Shown: positions 58,009 to 64,000 of the stretch, piece by piece
Position numbering within the stretch: position 1 is the stretch's first letter
Layout of the letters: every line of letters starts with the position of its first letter
Assembly: GCA_015680905.1 (NCBI GenBank)
Contig: CM027382.1
Coordinates: forward strand, 21,611,501 to 21,675,500
DNA from: Coptis chinensis
Taxonomy: Eukaryota; Streptophyta; Magnoliopsida; Ranunculales; Ranunculaceae
Direction: 5' to 3'
Length of the DNA: 64,000 nt
Position numbers and translations under genes: made by a program
Notes under the pieces: model-generated
Seen by the model: the letters and a program-made list of their open reading frames with translations, nothing else
Told to the model about the DNA's origin: nothing
Database searches by the model: none

Positions 58009-61000
58009 ATGGCAGAAGCAAGGTTGAAGGAGGTACTCGAACGCAGCATTGACACAAAAATAGCGGAGCTACACCCGATACAATATGGGGTGGAAGAGAA
58101 AGTTCATATTATGCAAGGTACTTTAGAATCTATGATGTCTAATATTACTAATCAATTTTTGAAATTAAATGAGAAACTTGAAAAACAACCTGAAAATTTT
58201 ATTGATAGTAGAGATCAAAGGGGAATATTGGGTAACCCAAATGAGATTTTTGGAGCACCTAATGTCATAGATTTAGATAGGAGACAATGCACAAATGGGT
58301 CTTTTGGGAACTACAAGTTACCAAGGGCAGAGTTTCCAAGGTTTAATGGTTAAGAAACAAGGGTATGGGTGAAGAAATGTCAAAGGTTCTTCACGGTTAA
58401 TCCGTTTGTAGAGGACCAAAAAGTACTTTTTGCTTCCTTATATTTCGAAGGTAGGGTAGAAACATGGTTCCAATCCTTCTGTGAAACTTATAAAGAAATA
58501 ACTTGGGATGATTTTATTAAGACAATATGTGGAAGATTTTATGATGAGGGTTATGAGAATGTAGTAGGGAAATTTAACAAATTGCAACAAATGGGTTCGG
58601 TGGCTTCATATCAGGAGAAGTTTGAAGAGTTGATTCCACTAATACTAGCTAAGAATAGAGGGTTATCTAAGGAATATTTTGTCTCAAGCTTCTTGAGCGG
58701 TCTTAAGGAAGAAATAAGGAATCAGCAAATGTTCAAATTTCACGCCCTTAACTCATACTATTCTTTTGGCAAGACTCCAAGAATCCACCCTTAATTCATT
58801 AGCCAAGAAAAATTATTCAAGGTCTTACTCTTTGAGTTCTAGTACAAGCTTAAAATCTAAGGCAATCTTTGAGTTCTAGTACAAGCTTAAAATCTAAGGC
58901 AAGCGACATTAAGCTCGACCTTCACCAAACCGTTCAAATGCCAGCGAATTCCATAGATAAAACCAACCCAAGAAACTTCTTAACAACATCAAACCCCAAT
59001 AATAATTTCCAATCTAACACATATTATTTTCCACCCATTAAAAGAATAACTCCCGCTGAAATGCAATTAAGAAGAGAAAAGGGGCTTTGCTACTATTGCG
59101 ACGAGCGTTACTCCTTTGGTCATAGATGTAAGAAAATGAGCATCCATTTGTTAGTTACTGAGGAAGAACAATAAGAAGATCACAGTAACGACAATATCGA
59201 ATCTTAATTGGAAGGGAAATTAGAAGAAATCATTGATGAAGGAGTCGACATGGCCATATCCTTACAAGCTACATTGGGCAGCCGGTGTTATCAGACCTTA
59301 ATCATTCAAGGCATGGTAAAAAAACACCCTATCACCGTTCTTATTGATACAGGGAGCTCCCATAATTTTCAAGATCCCATGACTGCCAAGCAAATTGGAT
59401 GTGAAGTGGTGCCTACAACAAAATTAATGGTCACCGTAGCTGATGGCAGCAAAATATGTAGCAGTGCGGTTTGCCCTAAATTCAATTGGCGTATGCAAGG
59501 AGAGGAGTTTCAAGCTAAAGTAAGGTTACTACCCTTAGGTGGCTGCGATATGGTTCTCGGGGTCCATTGGCTTAAGAGTATTAGTCTAATGACGTTGGAT
59601 TTGAATGAGTTACAACTCAGTTTTGTCAAGGACAACAAAAGGATTACATTCCAAGGCAACAAGGAGGTGGCCAAGTTGCAGTTGATTAGTGGGAAATCCT
59701 TTCAGAGGTTATACCAAAAATGTAAATATGGGGTGATGGCTCAACTGTATACCATTTCGGACGTGCATACGGAAGTAAATGCCCCTCCTTTATTTAAATC
59801 AGTATTAGTTGAGTACAATGATGTCTTTGAGGAACCGAATGCTCTTCCGCCTAAGAGAGACCAGGACCACCACATACCCCTCAAATCTGGTAGTGAACCT
59901 GTTAATATTAGGCCTTATCGATTCCCTCATGTGTAGAAAGCAGAAATCGAGAAAATTGTAACTTAAATGTTAGAAAGTGGGGATCAAACCTTCAAGCAGT
60001 CCTTTTGCTTCCCCGGTTATATTGGTTAAAAAGAAAGACAACTCATGGAGGTTGTCGACTATAGACGGGTAAACGACCTTACCATCAAAAATAAATTCCC
60101 TATTCCCGTAATTGATGAGATACTCGATGAGTTACATGGTGCTTGTATTTTTTATAAACTAGATCTCAGATTGGGATTTTACTAGATAAGGGTATATGTG
60201 CCAAACATTCCGAAGAGCACATTTCGTACTCATGACGAACACTGTGAGTTTTTAGTCATGCCATTTGGGTTGATGAATCCTCCTGCCTCGTTTCAAGCGT
60301 TAATGAATTATGTTTTCAAGCCTCATCTCAGAAAGTTCATCCTTGTCTTTTTTGATGACATACTAATATATAGTACTTCTATGGATGAGCACAAGGAACA
60401 TTTGCGTATTACACTAGATTTGTTGCGACAACATCAACTATATGCCAAGAGTTTGAAATGTTCTTTTGGGCAAGATAAGCTGAAATATCTAGGCCATATT
60501 ATTTCTAAGAAAGGTGTATTTGCTGATAAGTTTAAAGTGGAGGCTATGGTCAATTGGCCTTTACCTAAGACTGTAAGAGGATTGAGAGGATTTTTGGGTC
60601 TGACAGGATATTATAGAAAGTTTGTTCGAGGGTATGGTATCATCAGTAAACCACTAACTGAGATGTTGAGGAAGGACCAGTTTAAATGGACTCCAAGGAG
60701 TAGATGCCTTCAACTGTTTGAAACAAGCAATTGTTTCTACACCTGTCCTCACTCTACCAAATTTCAGCAGGCCATTTGTGTTAGAAACCGATGCTAGCAA
60801 AGATGGTATAGGCATAGTTCTTATGCAAGATGGTAGACCCTTCACATTTTTTAGCAAGGCTCTTCCCCCTCGCAAGTTGGGTCTCTCGACATATGAAAAG
60901 GAATTGTGGGTAATAGTTTTTGCAGTAGAAAAATGGAGGACCTATCTGTTTGATAACCACTTTGTGATTAAAACAGACCACCAAAGCTTAAAGTATTTGC

Positions 61001-61240
61001 TCGAGCAACGACTCTCTTCTATGTTGCAGCAGAAATGGTTGACAAAACTATTGGGCCTTGACTATGAAATAGTCTACAAAAAGGGGGTTGATAATAAGGT
61101 TGCAGATGCTTTATAAAATTACCAGAAGAAGAAGGCAGTTTCCACAATCTTTTTACACTCCAATCATCTTGGTTAACCGAAGTACAAAAGAGTTTGGAAG
61201 GGAACACATTAGCTGAACAGTTGGTAACTGATAATCATAC
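58009..61240 (+). pseudogene. Gypsy gag-pol polyprotein, degenerate
   Basis: Gag begins at ATG 58009. Retrotransposon gag is at 58300-58740 (LYFEGRVETWFQSF, FDEGYENV-type and SYQEKFEELIPL). A zinc-knuckle-like CYYCDERYSFGHRC is near 59090. Protease LIDTGSSHNF is near 59340. Reverse transcriptase motifs are at 60050-60500, with MPFGLMNPPASFQALMN and LVFFDDILIYS. YLGHIISKKGV and GLTGYYRKFVRGYG follow. RNase H is at 60720-61110, with ETDASKDGIGIVLMQDG and TDHQSLKYLLEQRLSS. Stops near 58352, 58793, 59173 and 59935 and frameshifts near 60045 and 60700 make it inactive. No integrase. Confidence 0.88.
58829..58902 (+). repeat. 37-bp tandem duplication in gag
   Basis: The 37-bp unit starting TCTTTGAGTTCTAGTACAAG occurs twice in perfect tandem. 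Its length is not a multiple of three, so it shifts the gag frame. Confidence 0.92.
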
Positions 61241-61245
61241 TTTTT

Positions 61246-64000
61246 AGGTTTGTTATTTTTGAGTCCAAAGTTTGTAAAACGTCCGACTAGTCAAGTTACC
61301 TTACTCACGTGGGTTGGTAGCATAGATCGAGTAAGGGATCGTCCAAACCTTAGGACTAGGCAAAGTTCACAGCTGAATTTACAGCTTCAAGGGAATTAAT
61401 GAGTAGGATTTTAGGTTATTTCTTATGTTGCTAAAAATATTCTCAATTAAAACTTGGAATGCAAGTTAACGTAGAACTACAAAGATTAATTTCTTAGTAA
61501 ACTAGATAGAGAGAGAGAGAGATATAGGAAGATGGTTAATCATAATCATGCAAGATCAGTTACAAACTTTTAGAGTACCTTATCACTACATCTCTAATCC
61601 GTCTCGAGTTTATAGACAAACCCGAAATGGCATCAAGTATCGATCCCTAGTAAGATGTACTCATCTCTGAGTTCATCTCACTAGCATGAGGAGTTGAATT
61701 AACATTCCATCTCTTGAATATCACTTCGACTCCTGGTTTAATTATACACCAGCTGGGCAAACTAGAGGGCTAACAACTACCATAGGATCTCACATGAGAC
61801 TTGACCTAGTGTTAACTGGGTCTCGCATGAGACTGATTTGGAGTATCAGCACTCTAAACATGATCAGACTTAGTTATTTTGGGACTGGATGTATAATCAA
61901 AACCTATTTTCCTAAGTAGTAATTTTGGACTACTAAAATGTAGCCTGATCCTCACATGAGCATCATTAACCCTCCCCTTAGGAGGGTTTTAGCTCATGGT
62001 CTTTGGATGGATTTTATGTCTTTCATGTATGAAATGAAAAAAAATAAGAAGAAGTAAAGTAAGAACTGGAAATTTAACGTGAAGAAAACAGATTTTATTA
62101 GAAGTTCAAGACTTCCTGTATCAACCTAATATAAAAGCTTCAAATAGAAGAAAATACCATGCATGAAATGTAAACAACAAAAATGGAATGCAAGAATGAA
62201 TGCCCCTTTCTCCAACATCCCAAAAGATATATCCCCCTTCTCTCATGTGAAGCCTTATCACCTTTTATTACAAGCTTGTCTTTTTCCACCAAACCATGCC
62301 AAAAGTTAGCACACCTTTCCTACCCACAAGTCTAGTCAAGCATTTATTGCTTTGTCTTGTCTTTTCTTGCAAGGTGTCACAAAAATGTCCATAACTTGCC
62401 ACTTGTCCATGCGTGATGACTCATCACTTCTTGTGGGCCCACATAATGGGTCCATGTGTTGTGTCTAGTGGCAGCCTGGGATGTTGGCATTTTTACAACT
62501 TCCTGTCTTTGTGTAGATGATAAGTGCTCAAAAGTAATGATTTATAACCCCAATTATGTGTATGTTAGTCTCCATTTTATATTTAAATATTCTAATATGA
62601 TGCAATTTGAGTTTTTGCAGGTCAAAGAACCTAAATATGAAATATGGAGGGAAAAGAAGTCAAACAAGTAAAAAAGGAGTCACTGGGAATTACAGTTAAA
62701 GGTCTAGGGCAAAAACGTCATATTTGTCTCCATAAGTGCCAAGCCTAATGGGACTCTAAAAGAGGATAATAATTGAGTTAGAAGAGTCTTCAATCTGATC
62801 TCAAAGCCTTAATTTTGACTTCATAGGAAGATGAGATCAACATGGAAAAGAAGTCAGAGTTTCACAAGAATTAGGAAACTGAAAGCTGTCAGAGGCTGCA
62901 GCTTGGGAAATAGCCTACAGGGCAAAGTGGGCTATGTCCAACTTTGGTCCAACCGAATTTAACTTTTCTAGGATTGTTTCTAGAAAGATTATAGAGAGTT
63001 TGACACCAAATAAACATAGGATTCAGATCTCTATCCAGACGAGCATATAAGCCAATATATAAGGCACAAAAACCTCAGTTTACATCATCTAGGAAATTTA
63101 GTGTTTTCATCTTAGATCTAGAATTAAGAGAGAAGAAAGTTCATACCTTTTCACCATTAATAGCTATAAAGATTATTCATTTTCATATTGTGTTCATAGC
63201 ATAGTATGAGGGGCTAATCTCACTTCTCACTTCTATCATATTAAATCCCTCATTGAGTTTCTTCTTATTTGTCCATTGATCTAATGCTCCTGTGGAGGTT
63301 AGGAGGTCTTAGGGTAATTCATGATTGTGTAGAGCCAAATACCACAAACCCTATATTATTTTCTTCTAGTTTTTAATGTTCTAGTGTAATGATTTGATTC
63401 TTTATGGCACCTCAATTAGTTGTATGGTTAATGCCACATGTGGATTTTCCATGGCACCTAGAGTTGTATATTGAATGCCACTTAAAACACAATTTGGTTA
63501 GATAGAAGATATCATTGGAGATTGAAGAAGTAGTTGATGGAAAAATAGAAAACATGTTGAAAGCCACATATTATCATCATGGTTATGAGCATAAGGTTTG
63601 TAGGTATGGTGAGTTTCTATTGGTGATTTATATTAAGCATGATAGGTAGATCTATTAGACTAATTCTATGATTTCGGTGGATTCATCTCTCCCAAGATAT
63701 TCTCTCTCTTGATTCATATTCATATATTTAAATTAGTTTATTTTATGCATAGTTTAAATCTCAAATCAAATCAACTATATATTAATTATTACTTAGCCAC
63801 ATCACATCTTTTACTTGCATCCATTAGAGTAATTTAGATTAGAAATTTCTATTATAATTAACTAGTTATTTAGAGTAGGATTGATACTTTTCTAGCCATT
63901 ATACTAATCAATATTTAATAAGCTAAGTAAGATTTGCGAAAGATACGTAACATAAACAATGACACAAATAATAACGTGTTGCGTGCTTTTTCAGTAGAAC
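61246..64000. other. Non-coding region, possibly with an LTR-like segment
   Basis: No recognised gene. There is a short GA microsatellite at 61509-61524. Around 62640-63150 the sequence looks like the promoter and leader part of an LTR: a TATA-like ATATATAAGGCAC near 63056, then CATCATCTAGGAAATTTAGTG. Neither a second copy nor a primer binding site was found. Confidence 0.35.

Larger units (their letters stand above)
57691..61245 (+). mobile_element. Ty3/gypsy LTR retrotransposon, 5' part
   Basis: The 5' LTR is 57691-57971, the primer binding site 57976-57987, then gag, protease, reverse transcriptase and RNase H in gypsy order. Homology stops shortly after RNase H, near 61245. No integrase and no 3' LTR were seen in the remaining 2.7 kb, so the element is truncated or its 3' part has been replaced. 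Confidence 0.85.

Noticed and set aside
1-64000. tRNA, rRNA or snoRNA genes
   Set aside because: I looked for tRNA box sequences, especially in the mitochondrial-like blocks, and found none that I could fold with confidence.

Overview
This is nuclear DNA of a higher plant, most likely a eudicot. The genes contain introns with GT..AG borders. Most of the window is plant transposable elements (CACTA/En-Spm, PIF/Harbinger, Ty1/copia, Ty3/gypsy). The recognisable host proteins are plant-specific: a filament-like plant protein, a BAHD acyltransferase, and fragments of MAP70, tyrosine decarboxylase, omega-amidase and SPT5. The species cannot be told from the sequence alone.

Layout. (1) 1-32931 is a CACTA complex. 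One copy lies on the + strand, enters from the left edge and ends at 10164. A second copy lies on the - strand, begins at 32931 and is broken at 15637. They share a large inverted repeat (1-7509 against 15637-23064) that covers a degenerate TNP1-like gene (Transposase_24 family) and a block that looks like mitochondrial DNA. Only the - strand copy shows its TNP2-like transposase (27724 to 23467) in this window; only the + strand copy keeps the 3' end (DUF8039-like exon, subterminal repeats, TIR). The spacer between the arms holds a tyrosine-decarboxylase-like fragment, a decayed intron-bearing MAP70 fragment, an orphan acidic exon with a promoter-like region, and several tandem repeats. (2) Nested inside the - strand copy, at 28248-31952, is a second small CACTA-type element with a perfect 3-bp duplication (CCA). 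It carries pieces of two unrelated host genes, omega-amidase and SPT5. (3) The CACTA terminus at 32931 interrupts a plant-mobile-domain gene (32932-34171, - strand). (4) 34600-38770 is mostly gene-free. (5) 38780-45505 (+) is a filament-like plant protein gene, possibly with a decayed first coding exon. (6) 46575-47921 (+) is an intact single-exon BAHD acyltransferase. (7) 48676-57046 (-) is a PIF/Harbinger element with a transposase and a Myb/SANT-like second gene; a Ty1/copia element (49104-54795) sits in the transposase intron. (8) 57691-61245 (+) is a 5' part of a Ty3/gypsy element with LTR, primer binding site, gag and pol up to RNase H. (9) 61246-64000 has no recognised gene.

Only two genes look able to make a host protein: the filament-like protein gene and the BAHD gene. 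The rest is a record of nested transposition, gene-fragment capture, apparent organelle-DNA insertion and inverted duplication. The most notable parts are the two-gene capture element and the inverted repeat that carries the mitochondrial-like block. All family names rest on reading translated motifs by eye; no database search was run.
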